From Escallonia rubra (taxonomy: Eukaryota > Streptophyta > Magnoliopsida > Escalloniales > Escalloniaceae): a stretch of DNA of 64,000 nt. The position numbers and the translations under genes are program-made. A model generated the notes under the pieces. That model was not told the origin of the DNA, did no database searches, and saw nothing but the letters and a program-made list of their open reading frames with translations. The DNA is taken from NCBI GenBank assembly GCA_033065855.1, contig JAVXUO010001343.1, forward strand, positions 186,001-250,000. The letters are read 5' to 3'. Each line of letters starts with the position of its first letter. The stretch's first letter is position 1. Below are positions 11,192-23,347 of the stretch, in pieces.

Positions 11192-14100
11192 ATGAGCAAG
11201 GGACCGGGCCTCTTCTCCGATATCGGAAAAAAGGCTAAAGGTAAAATCAATACACCGCGTGATCAGCGTCTGTGATATCGCCTATCCTAATCACCTGATA
11301 AATTTTGTTTGTACAATTATGTAATTATAATTATAATACCTGTAATCTCACTATATATGTATGTATGTACTGCTTTGACTGTGTAATGTCTATTCAATTT
11401 TCGTTCTGATTTGTGCCTAGATCTGCTGACGAGGGACTACATCTCCGATCAGAAAATTTCCGTCTCGACTTACAGTGATTCTGGAGTGGTACGACCTTTC
11501 CTGATCGCAACTTGAATTTCAATTTTTTGTTGCTTGGATCAGTAGCTAGTTTTTTGAGATATTGTAGCTATATATATTTCAAGTGGAATGCATTTCCTTT
11601 TTTGGAATTGCTAGTTTCGAATTTGGACATGTGAACCTGAATTCTGCTCTCATTGTTAATTCCCTAGTTTGCCTCGTCTAGCGATTCTTATTTGTCATAT
11701 GTAATTACCATTTGAGTTTGATTGAACGTCTAGATGTTCTAATTGTATCCTAGAAATTGGCAGACGGGACAAAAACGGCTAGGAAACAGAGGGGTTGCTC
11801 TATATGCTTAGTATTGTCACTTGTAAAATGTATCACGGTTGGGTAATTTAGTTCTTGTGGACATATAGCTTCACTGCTTGGGGTTTGACCCGAGTTAACA
11901 TCTTGTGCTGTGTTAGATAAGTGTGTATGTTGGGTGAAGTGAAAAGTATTGGCTATGTGAGTATTTTGTGGACCCAAATGATGTGTTAACACCAATGTCA
12001 AAGTATATTGCTGATTGATACGAGTGGTTGTCAACATTTTGCGTCCACGTGTTCCTTGTCTTTCTGAGATACCGTAGATTAATCCCTTTTATAATTGCGG
12101 AAAGACCAACTTCACGAAATGTATTGAAAGTAACGCAACACTTGGCTAACGTAAGGCATGTCTAACTAACCTGAAAGATGACGTGGTTTAATACTAGAGA
12201 TAAACTTGCATGCTTTGTTTGTGCACCTTATTGTTCATATCGAAGCAAAAAAAAAATTTCTTACAAATCATTTCATGAAATTGTGATATACTCCATCAGT
12301 TTCATTACTGTTGCCCCTGTTTGAAAGTATATTATTTACATTTGAATCACACTTGTAATTATAACCCAATGGCCGTTATACCCTTTGTTAACAATCCAGA
12401 ACACCCAAGTGTGATATCTTGTTGACTCTAAAAGCAAAATTGTGTTCTGTGGTAACGCCAACAAGACGAAGCTCTGCGGATTTTATGTATAGGGTCCTGT
12501 ATTGCTTGTCACATTTTCGGACCGTTGTTGTTTGGTTTTCAAGACATTGTGGAGAGAGAGGGATGGAGGGAGGGAGAGGAAACATAGAAGTTGCGGTAAG
12601 ATAGCGTGTAAACTAGTAGGCTTCATGCTTTTTGCCCTTTAACAACTTAAGGGTAAAATTGGAACATTATGAAAGGGGACAAAATTTTGAAACATCCCAA
12701 AAAGATATAAGGGCCAATTTTTTTGAAAAGAAGGTAGTATATACATCGAGAGATTGCAGAGCTTAGTGAATGCAGGATGGTACTTCAACATATGTGTTTA
12801 GACTAACTGGCTAACTGCAATAAGGTATGGCGGGCTAATAAGAAGCTAGTTCTAAGGTTTCGTAACAAATGAGGGGTTTAATTGCTGATTTTAGGCTGTT
12901 TAGGGTGCTTTGAACAGTGTTCCCAACCCATTTTGGTCGCACCCAAGAGCCCACTAGGGGTCCCGTTTTGCGAGACACGTCGACACGGTCAATTTTCCAA
13001 CGCATTGAACCGGACAAAATGCGCACGCCTAAGTCACGTGCATTCTTTGCTCCGTAAGCCTCTTGCGCCACTTTAGCGCCACTTTTTCCACGTCGGCGCG
13101 ACTCACGGAAGCATACTCGTCACGCCGTGACCACCCAAGTCCTTTCCACCCAAAAACATCGACCGCAGACGAACTTTGGGGCAAGGAGGTTTGGCCTCGG
13201 CCTTCCCCCCAAGGGTTGGCCTTAGCCTTCCCCAATGGCCTTGGACCTTCCCCAAGTTGTCTTCACTCCTTCTTATGCGCTTTATACATGACTTTGGTGC
13301 CTTGTTTCTTTGTTGGCGCGACTCACAGTAACGCGCTCGTCGCACCCCGACTACCCAACCCCTTTTTTTACTCAAAAACATTGGCCGACGGCACACCCGG
13401 GGACAAGGGGTTCGGCCTCCCCATGGGGTCGGTCTCGACCTTCCCCCCAGGGGTTGGCCTTAGGCCTTCCCCAAGTTGTCCACTCCCCTCGCGATGCCTA
13501 TTTTTGCGCGTTCTTCACTACGTACGCTTCGTACGCGACTTTGATGCCTTGTTTCTTACGTTGGCGCGACTCATGGTAACGCGCTCGTCGCACCTCGACC
13601 GCCAACTCCTTGTTGTCCTCCAAAACATCAACCGTTGGCGTGCCTTAGTGCCTACCCAAGGGGGAGTGGCCTTGGCCTCCCCTTAAGGGGGTTGGCCTTG
13701 GCCTCCCCAAGGGTCGGCCTCGGCCCTCCAAGGGGGTCGGCCTCGGCCTCCCCAAGGGGGTTGGCCTTGGCCTTCCCCCAAGGTTTGGCCTTTGGCCTCC
13801 CCTTCCACACGCACTTTTCTTCATGGGGTCTTGCGTCTCTGCGATGCCCACCATCGCTCGCGCGCCGACCCCGCGACCTCCATCACTCGCGGCCGCGCAT
13901 TGCCTTCGCGATGCCCGTTGCCCAAAGTCCCGCACTACCCCCGAGGGACCCTTCGCTGGCAGCCGCGTACCCCCTCTCCCAACTTTGTCATTACCGAAGA
14001 TCGCATTCGTCATTAGTATACAACATGCACACTCAACTCACGCCCCGCCTCCGGGATACTCGGCGCGCGCCCGTGCGCCGTCTCCGCGACAGTCGTCGCT

Positions 14101-17100
14101 GCGCTCGCACGCCGTCCCCGCGACGGTTGCCGCCGTGCCCATGCGCCATTTCCATGACATGTGCCCCTGGCACCATGTATTGTCTCGCGACGGTCGTCGC
14201 CGCGCCCATGCGTCACTTCCATGACATGTGCCCCCGACACCAGGTATTGTTCCGCGACAGTCGTCGCCGCGCCCATGCACCATAATCAATGTCTCATGCC
14301 ATTGGCATTACGCCCATACGCCACAATCATGTCTCATGCCGTTGGCATCGCGCCCATGCGCCACAATCATGTCTCGTGCTGTTGCACCACTCTCGAGTGT
14401 GCAGCCTTCCGAGGGGCTCCGCTCGTAGTGCTCCGGCACGAGGACCCTTCGCAGCGGGATAGGCTCGCTACCACAGAAGCTATCGCCACTTGGGGTGACT
14501 TGCATGACTCTAGGCACGTCTGAGCTGCGACCACGTCCACTCACGTTACCAGTGATCATCGGCGCCCCCAGGACGATGACCCCCGTGTCACTCCGGGACG
14601 GGAGCAGGTCTTTGGAGGGCATCGCGCCTAGTCCGCCTGGCAGTTGTTCACATGGGCCTTCCCTCGCCGCTGTCAGGTTCTCTTCGCGTCTCTTGACGCA
14701 TCTTCGTGGGATTCCGTAAGGGCTTGGACCGGTGGCTGGGGCAACGGGCTTACTCTGATCATGCCGACGTGTGTGGTCAGTCTTCTCAGACATGTAAAGC
14801 GAAGCTGTGCGGGGCAGGCAACGCGAACTTGGGAACTGACAGTCCAATGGAGAACAGGTATTTTCGGACCCCCTGGTGACGTGTCACTCCCAGGGGACGA
14901 GGTGGCATTTGATGACACAGGCATACCTTTGCCTATAAATAGTGGACTTTGTGATTTATTCAAGGACTTTTGCTCATTTTCATAAAATCACTTTCTCACT
15001 CTAGAACTCAAGAGCTCTTGGATTCTAGAGAGAGAAACACAATTGGACATAATCTTGGACATAACATTGGACCCTGACTTGGATTGTCGACTACCGGCCC
15101 TGTTCTTCTCAGCCTTGTCTCCACAGCACTGTCATCCCTCACGGCCTGTCTGGGAAGCCTTGCTCTCTACCCTCACTGTCTCTCACTTTGTACATCTGGA
15201 AGCTGACTCGAACTGCATCCTTTGTGCCTTGTGGCACCTCCACGTAGGTACGAACCCACTTTCCTTGTCATCAAACAGTATATTTGGCATCTTCTATATC
15301 AATGGATTAAGAAAAGAGAATAGTAAATGATAGCAAAACCATAGAGTCTTAAGGCTTTTTATGAGTCTTACTTTAGAAGAAAGATCAGTACAGTTTAATT
15401 ATTGGAAAGAATAAAGCAAATGTTAGGAACCTCTTGGGGATGAGACCTCCTATTGCTTCCCAGTACTCCTTATCAGCTTCTTTATGGAACTTATTTTGAT
15501 TAGCCACATATATATTTTATGTCTCTGTTACTAAAAGGCTACTTTGAACTCTTTTGCTTCTTCAATTGTCTGATTTCTCAACCCAAAGGGGTTGGTTGAG
15601 TTGGCAAGGGGCCTCGAGGAGTGACCTCGAGGTCCCGTGTTCGATTCTTCCTTCCCCCAAGGGTTACCCATATATGCAGTTCTAATTCCTTCAACAACAA
15701 AAAAATTTGTCTGATTTCTCAATTCCTTCTCCGTTTTCGCTTTTTCCTTAAGACTAATAGCACTTTTCCCAGAAGTCCTTAGTATAATGATATAACCGGA
15801 ATACCCTTTTGCTTAGAAAATCTTTACCATCATTAGTAGGGTTAGTTGATAAGAGAACAAAAATATGATATTCACTCCTGTGAAAGGAACCTCTGTAATT
15901 GTCGAACGGTTCATTTATTTTTCGTTTGGTCTTCTTCCCTACCTCAGCCCCCATTTGTCAATAAAATTTGTTATATTCCTTGAAATGCATTCAAAAGGTC
16001 TTACAAGTTTTGGATTAGATTATTTTGGAAAATGCTTTTTCCAACCCAATTTAGTTTTGAACCTAACATAGCCCACATATGAAGAGGTTTTTCTTTTTTT
16101 TTTGAAATTTTATAAAGACGAGAGACATAGTTTTATATCAAGAGTCATACACAAGTTTTCTTTTTTATTTCACTATTTTTACTCGCTTGTCTACTCATTA
16201 CCACTCAGTGCTGTTGTCTAACTCATTGGGGATCAGCTGAGAGATCGCATGAGTCGTAAGTTAAGAACATAGCATTTTGGTCATGAGTTCAGTTCTATTG
16301 GATTCTGATTATTCTTCAATTTTGTTAAGTATCTCGAAGGCGCCATATCTAGATGCTATTAGAAAACATGTCTATTGGTAGATGCTTGTGAACCATAAGA
16401 GAACTTAGGACAACTGTTCAGGGTATATATTAAAGTGAAAGACAAAGAACCTGGAGTTGAACCCCTGACTCAGGACAACCGTAAGGGATTACCCCCTCCA
16501 TGGTAGAATTAGATGGGCTGCAGTGATGCTGTATTTTAGGCTTATGATATGCATTTCATTACATCTATCTGAGTTGTTATCCAATTGATATGATCTGCTT
16601 TTCTCTAGTTCTTTTTTTTTTAAGCTACTTTTTTGACATAGTTTTTTCTGTACTTGTTTCTTGACAAGCATCAGTGTCATTTACAGCAAAAGACACTTGC
16701 TAGTCATTGGTTTTTGGTCTGATTCTGTTTTTTTAAGTTTCAGTTTGGTTTCTGCTCCTGCTGTCTTTTCAAATTTTCCTATGTTTCTTCTCGTGATTGT
16801 CTATTGTCATTGAATTCAAATTGCTTACTTCCACTTGCTCCTATTCCGCTCTCGAATGTAGGCACTTACCTCAACTGCAGTAAAAAAAGGAGGTCTTTCA
16901 AGTGGAGATGTCGCAGCACAATACAAATATAACAATGCTTTGGTTGATGTCAAAGTTGATACCGAGTCAAATGTGGGTTGCTCACTAACTTGAACTTCAA
17001 GATACATAGAGATGTGCTTGTTTCCATTTAGCAACTCTGTTACTGCTCTGTTTTGGCAGATCTCGACAACTATAACTTTCACTGATATTGTCCCGTCGAC

Positions 17101-17881
17101 CAAGACTATTGCTTCGGTTAAATTGCCTGATTACAACTCTGGCAAGGTACAGCTTTCAGCTAGCTCTGAAGTTGTAAAGCATCTAGTGATGTTTCTAGTC
17201 TTTTGATTGTCTTAGATTGAATTTTTGCTCCCTTCTGCAGCTGGAGGTTCAGTACTTCCATCACCATGCAAGCTTCACCACTACCGCTGCTCTGAGCCAA
17301 TCCCCTGCAGTTGATCTTTCAGCTACCATTGGTACTCCAACATTTGCTATTGGTGCAGAGGCAGGTTATGAGACATCTTCTGGTAAATTGACGAAGTATA
17401 CTGCTGGCATTAGTGTTACGAAACCAGACTCTTCTGCTTCGATAATTTTGTAAGTTGCCAAATCACCAAGGACGATGACTTTTAGCAGCGATAGCAATCT
17501 TCATCCCGCAATAGAGATTAAAAGAAGCTATGTTTCATCCTCAAACTTGGTTTATTCATCTCTGTTTGTCTCAGGGGCGACAAAGGGGACACAATAAGGG
17601 CATCATATGTTCACTATTTGGATCTGCTAAAGAAGAGTGCTGCTGTTGCAGAGATTACTAGAAGGTTCTCAACGAATGAGAATACATTTACAGTTGGAGG
17701 GTCTTGTGCAGTTGATAACCTTACAGTGGTGAAAGCCAAGCTCAACAATCATGGGAAATTGGGGGCTCTCTTGCAGCACGAGATCATGCCGAAATCAGTT
17801 TTGACCATATCTAGTGAGTTTGACACCAAGGCCTTGGACAAGACTCCCAGGTTCGGTTTGGCCTTCGCACTTAAACCTTGA
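11192..17881 (+). CDS. VDAC: Mitochondrial outer-membrane porin (VDAC)
   Basis: This voltage-dependent anion channel is a beta-barrel through the mitochondrial outer membrane that passes metabolites such as ATP and ADP. Six exons join in phase: 11192-11240, 11421-11488, 16862-16972, 17060-17146, 17241-17449 and 17575-17881, giving 276 residues, the usual plant VDAC length. The product begins MSKGPGLFSDIGKKAKDLLT, the characteristic N-terminal helix, and continues with alternating amphipathic strands (for example KYNNALVDVKVDTESN and KLEVQYFHHHASFTTT). It ends in the porin C-terminal strand FGLAFALKP, with no cleavable signal, as expected. All splice sites are GT-AG. Intron 2 is 5.4 kb and loaded with inserted elements, whereas the other introns are 90-180 bases. 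I cannot say which VDAC paralogue (1-5) this is. Confidence 0.95.
12289..12739. mobile_element. Possible Tc1/mariner-like MITE in VDAC intron 2
   Basis: The left end TACTCCATCAG...TGTTGCCCC resembles the CTCCCTCCGTCCC ends of plant Stowaway/mariner-like MITEs. The right end, read in reverse, gives TACTACCTTC followed by a TTGGCCCTTAT...TTTTTGGGATG stretch typical of the same group. Each end lies next to a TA. The match between ends is imperfect, so this is tentative. Confidence 0.35.
12918..15273. mobile_element. Probable solo LTR of an LTR retrotransposon
   Basis: A 2.36-kb, unusually GC-rich block starts TGTTCCCAAC and ends TTGTCATCA, so it has TG...CA ends. It is flanked by identical 5-bp repeats AACAG (12913-12917 and 15274-15278). 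A TATAAAT motif at 14934-14940, followed by a T-rich segment, looks like an LTR promoter. No gag or pol frame was recognised inside, so a solo LTR left by recombination is the simplest reading. The boundaries rest on minimal ends and a 5-bp duplication, so another copy is needed to confirm them. Confidence 0.55.
13085..14400. repeat. Internal subrepeats of the GC-rich LTR-like block
   Basis: GGCGCGACTCA-type units occur near 13095, 13316 and 13563, about 220-250 bases apart, each followed by a CGCTCGTCGCAC-like segment. From 13680 to 13800 GGCCTTGGCC/CCCCAAGGG units repeat in short tandem. From about 14130 to 14380 units with CCATGCGCC and CATGACATGTGCCCC or CAATCATGTCTC recur every 35-70 bases. 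The long open frames here are by-products of the repeats and GC content. Confidence 0.7.
15582..15706 (+). mobile_element. tRNA-derived SINE with 16-bp target duplication
   Basis: A 125-base insertion contains a box-A-like GGTTGGTTGAGTTGGC and a box-B-like GTGTTCGATTCTTC (tRNA consensus GGTTCGANNCC). It ends in a short A-rich tail (CAACAACAAAAAAA). The 16-base direct repeat TTGTCTGATTTCTCAA flanks it at 15566-15581 and 15707-15722 without mismatch, the hallmark of LINE-driven retroposition and a sign of recent insertion. It lies in VDAC intron 2 in the sense orientation. Confidence 0.85.
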
Positions 17882-19558
17882 CTCAGTTTTTCGGTGCACA
17901 CCTCCTGGAGGGATCAGGTACCCTGTCAGTTTCTTTGCTTTTGGTAGCGCTTGAAGGGAGTTCAATAAATGGTTCTACATGTATGTTTCTTTTTAAGCTT
18001 GTTTGCATTGATACTCGGGCCAACGATGCCGTTACCGACTTTGGATATCGCTAGTTTTGTCTACTGAGGCACTTTTAGACATTTGCATTTTTCACCTTGT
18101 CAACTCGGGAAGGAGCTGTTTGCTGGGAGTTGAACGAGATGCAAATTTTTTGTTGATTAATTGCTCTCTGTCATCCTATCATCGCCAAGTAAATTCAATG
18201 TGAATTTGGACGAGGCTTACATTGAACATTTTGGATATGTTAAAAAATGTCGCTTCTATATTCATATCATTTTCCTTCCTTCCAAGCTATTCCCAGTGGT
18301 TTGCAAAATTTTGACTGATAGTCCGCTTGCATTTTTGTATACAAATTTTTGCTCCAAAATAGTGTGCCAAATGTCGGAAGAAGCGGAAATGTTACTTTAT
18401 TGCGTGTTAAAATTTAATAAATCTTTTTACGAAAAGTAGTACCCTCCAACTAGATGGAAATGGTCGCGATCACAAAAGTACAATAAAGAGGAACTATCGG
18501 AATTGATCAATTATGATCGGTGAAGCATATTTTGAGGAAGTCTACGTCATCACTTTTGGGGCTTCTAAAATGGTGAGGCTGTTTATACTTCGCTTTCGTA
18601 GAAAAAAGGGTACCCCAATGATTAATTATAACCTGAGCTTTTACCAAGTATATTAACAACTTGCTGTGACAATAATAGGTATTCTTTTTAGTTTCTTTAG
18701 AATATTCAAGTTACAGAGCAAGGATAGTCAAAGTTCAGGGAAATGTCTTGTATGTTTTGAGTTTGGTTATTTATTTACCGAGATTCTTAAAGACGGGTCT
18801 GTTTGACAACTTTTGTGATTTGTAATGTTAGTTTTTTAAAAAATGAAAACAAGTTACGATTTTTCTTTTTGGAAAAAAAAAAAGAATGAAAGCTGGATGT
18901 TTCGCACATCACTTTATCAAAATCAATTTGTTAAAAAAAAATATTTTACTAAACTTATTCTTCTCCAACACAATAAAATAGCCTACACTGCCACCAAGCA
19001 ACATCACCAACCCCAGCATCATTGAGAAAACCTTTCGCGGGGAGCAGAAGAGAGAGAGAGAGAGCAATGAAATGGCTAGGATGGACGAATCCATGGGTTG
19101 TGATGGCGCTGCGGTGACGACTGCTGGGCAAATCTACGGGTGGCAGCAGTGAGTGAGGTTCGATTGGTTGTCAAAGGCAACGGTGATGGCGATAGTGGTG
19201 AGGTGACGACGGTGAGGCATATCTATGGGTGGCAACAAGGAAAGTGGCAGCAATGTGAAAGATCTATAGGTGGCAACATCGGAAGGGTGGTAACAGTATC
19301 TTTGCGGGCACGGCAGCTATGTGGCCACGATATTGCAATTTGTTTGTAGTAACGATCGTGAGGCAGCAACAGTGGAGCAATTTGTGGGTGGTAAAGGTGG
19401 CTGGGTGGCAGCTCATTGAGGTGGAGCAATTTGTGGGTGATAATGGTGGCAGGGTGGCCGCACGTTGCGATAGCTAGTTGTCTACTGCTGGTGGTAATGG
19501 TGGTGGTGGTGGTTAGGGCTTAGAGGATAATTGGTAATAGTGGTGGAAATGATCAAAC
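17882..19558. other. VDAC 3' UTR and spacer
   Basis: The first few hundred bases are probably VDAC 3' UTR, including an AATAAA near 17965. From about 19085 to 19510 the sequence becomes GGTGGCAGC/GTGGTGGT-rich low-complexity DNA. No supported gene was seen. Confidence 0.5.
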
Positions 19559-19573
19559 AAGACAAGTTTTGTG

Positions 19574-20976
19574 TAACATAAACACCCCAACAACAAAAAA
19601 TTTCAAGCCGAGAGCAACGAAAAACTGCGACTTCCTCTCCCTTCCACTTCCTTTTCCTACTTCCGTTTCCATCACCACCGCCGGGTGTTCCGGCGTGGGA
19701 TGATGTGGTAAAGTAGATAATAGCTTTGTTAGGGTTTTCGTTTGGATCTTTGGATTGCTGGTGAGTTGGACGAGTGTCGACGCTGAAGCTTGCAATCGGT
19801 TCGGTGGCTCTCCATAATTTTCAGCGCCGGCAATTGATTGGAGCTTGATGCAAAGGGTAAGCTGTGGATCCTTGGGGCGGCCTTGATTGGGTTATGGTGG
19901 CTTTGGGTGTTGGCTAATTTCGTCGGCGAGATCGTGTGTGATGCGCTGCCTCGGGATGGTGAGTCTAGGGTAAGGATTTCTCTTCTAGGGTTTTTGATTC
20001 CCCCCCCCCCCTAATTGATTCCCCCTTGCCTTAGAAAGGTTTTGAGGGTTGTCGGTGATTCAGAGGCTCCAAGGTTGGATGATGGTCTAGGTTTCCTCCG
20101 GTTGCAGATGGCTAAGAGGGACTCAACCATAGGTGTGGTGTTGGGAGGACCGGTGATTTCGAGGGTCTCGGCCGGTGTTTTGTTGGGTAAAAGGGGACGG
20201 TCGGTTGTTGTGTAGGGTTTCCGAGGATAGACATCAAAGAGATGCCCAGAAAAGTTGGCGTTTCCGGGAAGGACTCGGGATGGTGAGTCTAGGGTAAGGA
20301 TTTCTCTTCTAGTTTTTTTTATTCCCCCCCTTGCCTTAGAAAGGTTTTGAGGGTTGCAATTGAAGGTTGGTAGTTGTTAGGTCATGGTTGGTTGTAGTCG
20401 GCGGTTTGCCGGTAATTCAGAGGCTCCAAGGTTGGATGATGGTCTAGGTTTCCTCCGGTTGCAAATGGCTGAGAGGGACTCAACCATAGGTGTGGTGTTG
20501 GGAGGACTGGAGGGTCTCGGCCGGTGTTTTGGTGGGTAAAAGGGGACGGTCGGTTGATGTGCAGGGTTTTCGAGGATAGGCAGAGAGAGATGGCCGAAAA
20601 AGTTGGCGTTTCCAGCACCGATGTAGACGCACGGTGTTCAAGGACAGGTTGTATTGGTAGGGGGGCACGTGTCTAGAGCTGGGTGTGTGGCTAACAGTGA
20701 GTTGGTGTTTGTTGATTGGCTGGTTTATTTAGTCTTTATATGTTCTAGTTATCCTGTTTTGGTTAGTTTTATCTACATGTTTGTTTTTAGCTGGTTAGCT
20801 AGTTTGTTTTTGTATTTTTATTTGTTTATGTTTTTTATGTATTTGTGTCTTTTGATTTTGTTGCTGTTGTTGTCAGGTTTCTTTCATCTACTTCCTCTAT
20901 CGGATGGAGATGTCCTCTGATGACTATCTTAAATCTCAATAGGAGGGTTCTTACCACTTTTCAACAAAAAAAAAAA
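19574..20976 (+). mobile_element. Rearranged non-LTR retroelement with poly(A) tail
   Basis: The block ends in an A-run (20966-20976) and is flanked by the direct repeat AAGACAAGTTTTGTG (left 19559-19573; right copy ends at 20989, with its first two A's shared with the tail). This marks insertion by target-primed reverse transcription. The interior holds two near-identical copies of a roughly 300-base GC-rich segment (see next entry) and a T-rich 3' part (about 20720-20880). No endonuclease or reverse transcriptase frame was seen, so it is a deleted LINE or a composite non-autonomous element. Confidence 0.75.
19955..20615 (+). repeat. Tandem duplication inside the retroelement
   Basis: Copy 1 (about 19955-20275) and copy 2 (about 20277-20615) share GATGGTGAGTCTAGGGTAAGG, TTGCCTTAGAAAGGTTTTGA, CAGAGGCTCCAAGGTTGGAT, GGTCTCGGCCGGTGTTTTG and AAGTTGGCGTTTCC in the same order. 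Copy 2 has a small insertion (ATTGAAGGTTGG...) and lacks a few bases. Duplicated GC-rich 5' units are common as promoters in LINE-like elements, but that role is inferred. Confidence 0.85.
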
Positions 20977-21147
20977 GACAAGTTTTGTGAAAAAGTGGAT
21001 AACAAATTGCTTCTAATGAAGGTTGGATCTTAAAACAAAAACCAAAACTAAAAAACCTAAAACTCCAAAATATATAGTTTTCAAAAACAGGCCGAAATAC
21101 AAAAAAGAACTTACAATTAGACGCCTCACAAGAAGCAAATAACAAAA

Positions 21148-21330
21148 TTGTGAAGATGTAAAGAAGACGGCAAATAGGAGAAGACAGCACAACAAAATCA
21201 TTCCAATCTTCAACCTTAACCTTTGAAGCATCACACGAAGCAATAACTAAACAGTGAAGATGTAAAGAAGACAAAGCAGAATTAGAATGCACAAAAAATT
21301 CATTCCAAACCTTAACCTTTGGGAGGAAGA
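21148..21330. repeat. Short tandem duplication, about 100-bp period
   Basis: GTGAAGATGTAAAGAAGAC and CATTCCAA...CCTTAACCTTTG recur once about 100 bases apart, with divergence between copies. No coding meaning was seen. Confidence 0.6.
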
Positions 21331-22427
21331 TTTGATAGAAACAGCAGAAGTCAGCAGGGGTAAGACTTAAGAGCACAAGATAGTTAGAGGTTACGTGGAG
21401 AGAATGGTTACAATGTCGCAGATGGGGAATGATCTAGGCAAGTGCCAATTTTAGGATTGTAATTACAAGTTCGCTACACCAATTGTTTAGCAAGTAAACA
21501 CAATTGGGCATTATCAACCATCAGATATAACCCCGAATGAAGACCACTTTGACACATTCAAAATGCATCAGAAAAACAGAACTTCAAAGAAGCATTAGAA
21601 AATCAGACGCACAATGGCAAAGTAAACCGGAATCTGATGGGAACATTGCACCCAGAAAAAGAATCTATTGTTTCGCAAAGTGTAATTCGCAACAGAACTG
21701 AAAGTATAAGTAAGGTGACCGAAACCTATGTAACAGCCAAAATACATACACACATGACAAACAACAGTTAAAGAAAGCACACACCCAAGTTCAGAGAGTG
21801 CCAAATTGAATGTAAACAGTTCTGTTTGACTTGTATCAAACTACTTAGCAAATTGTAGAAGTAATCCAACCAAAGGCATTCAAAGAGCCACATGCCATGT
21901 TTATTTTACAAATCATATCAGATTAGAAACCCCAAACATCCAAGTATAAAGTAGTTCGACGACTATATATCTACAAGAAAGACCCGAGTTCAAAACCCAG
22001 GTGATGTAGTGGACTCGCATGGCTGGTCGCACTTATATAGCTTTGCAACGCAACATAACCTATTAGAGATCTTTTGGATATAAGATAAGTTGTATTGTTG
22101 AATAACCTATGCCAGCAAATTAACTACTTTTCAGCACACAAATAAAGCAAAGCATTGTCATAATCAAGATCACCCATAGAGTTTCTAACAACTAGTATCG
22201 AATACAAGATTCGTGCTTGCTAGGATGTATTCATCCAAAGTTGGGATAAAAATCCATGAAGTGGTGCCTAAACCAGGGGCTAAAAGCATATCCTCCAATA
22301 AAGTATCAATCAAGATTAAAATGGCCAAACAACAGTCACAATTCAGAAAACCACACAAGCAAAAGAAACCTTCTAAGCTGCAGGTTGAAAGCTTTCATCT
22401 AGTTCTGATTCAAATAAAATCATCCCC

Positions 22428-22955
22428 AATGAAGATGGTGATCATGACGCTCAAATTTATAACACAGAATACTAGCTTCACATCTAAACAAATACAACCA
22501 CCACCCAAAATAAAAAACAGAATTAGAAAATACAACTAAGTAAACCAAAATCATTATACATAAATATCAGCATACAAACTTCAGAACAAGGGAGTAGCAA
22601 ATCATGGTCATATAGCTTGTCACCACTATACGCTTAGTTCCTGACTAGCCTGAAGTAACATTGAGTTACTTCTCAAGCTTTGATCGAGTTCTGCCTCTAA
22701 TTCAACCATCCCTAAAAGAAGACAGTGATCGTGATGCTCAAGATTGTAACATCGATTACTAGCTTCACATCTAAATTAAATGCAGCCACACCCCAAAATC
22801 AGAAAGAGAATTTGGGAGCACAACTACGTAAACTGAAATTACCAGCATAAAAGAGTAGCAGATCATGGTCACACAGCTTGTCACCGCTATACTCTTAGTA
22901 CCTTACTATCTAATCTGAAGAAACATTGAGTTACCTATCGAGCTTCTACAAGCTA
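22428..22955. repeat. Diverged direct duplication of about 240 bp
   Basis: The segment from about 22428 to 22690 is repeated at about 22718-22955. Shared landmarks in order are ACTAGCTTCACATCTAAA, GTAGCA.ATCATGGTCA, AGCTTGTCACC.CTATAC and AACATTGAGTTAC. The copies differ by substitutions and small gaps, so the duplication is old. Confidence 0.75.
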
Positions 22956-23347
22956 ATTCATCAAAAAAAGATGATAACATGGAAAAGTCCACATGACCAT
23001 GTCCCCCAATTCACACCTAAAATGATCAAATTACATAGCACATATATAAAAAGAATTCATATGGCTCTGCGTTAAACGATGAATCATTTTCCACAACCAA
23101 ATGTTCCTCTAAGATCCTTCACAACAGCCACGCAACAAAAATAGGCATACAAAGCACGAAAGTAATTAAACCAAAATCATCCATAAATATCGGCAGTTAA
23201 TCCAAGATACCCAAAACATAAATTGCAGTCTCAAAACTCTCAATGTTTTAAGATCCAAAAACATCATAAAGTAGAATCAACTAGATATCTATAACAAGAA
23301 CCGAACTGAAAAGTAGGACGATACTAGAGAACCGATGTACCACCAAA

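Larger units (their letters stand above)
11489..16861 (+). other. VDAC intron 2, expanded by insertions
   Basis: This 5.4-kb intron accounts for most of the gene length. It contains a possible mariner-like MITE (12289-12739), a probable solo LTR (12918-15273) and a SINE (15582-15706). Frames inside the GC-rich part are not VDAC exons. The rest is AT-rich intron sequence. Confidence 0.85.
20990..23347. other. Spacer downstream of RPL26
   Basis: AT-rich sequence with small duplications (21148-21330 and 22428-22955) and no supported gene. The part nearest 23347 should contain the RPL26 3' UTR on the minus strand. Confidence 0.5.

Noticed and set aside
13063..14985. Several long open frames in GC-rich DNA (up to 216 codons)
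   Set aside because: They overlap on both strands, follow short tandem repeats, are Pro/Ser/Arg-rich with no recognisable domain, and lie in a probable LTR inside the VDAC intron.
16440..16510. tRNA-like B box on the minus strand (GGGTTCAACTCC)
   Set aside because: No matching box A, acceptor stem, tail or target duplication was found, so it was not called a tRNA or SINE.
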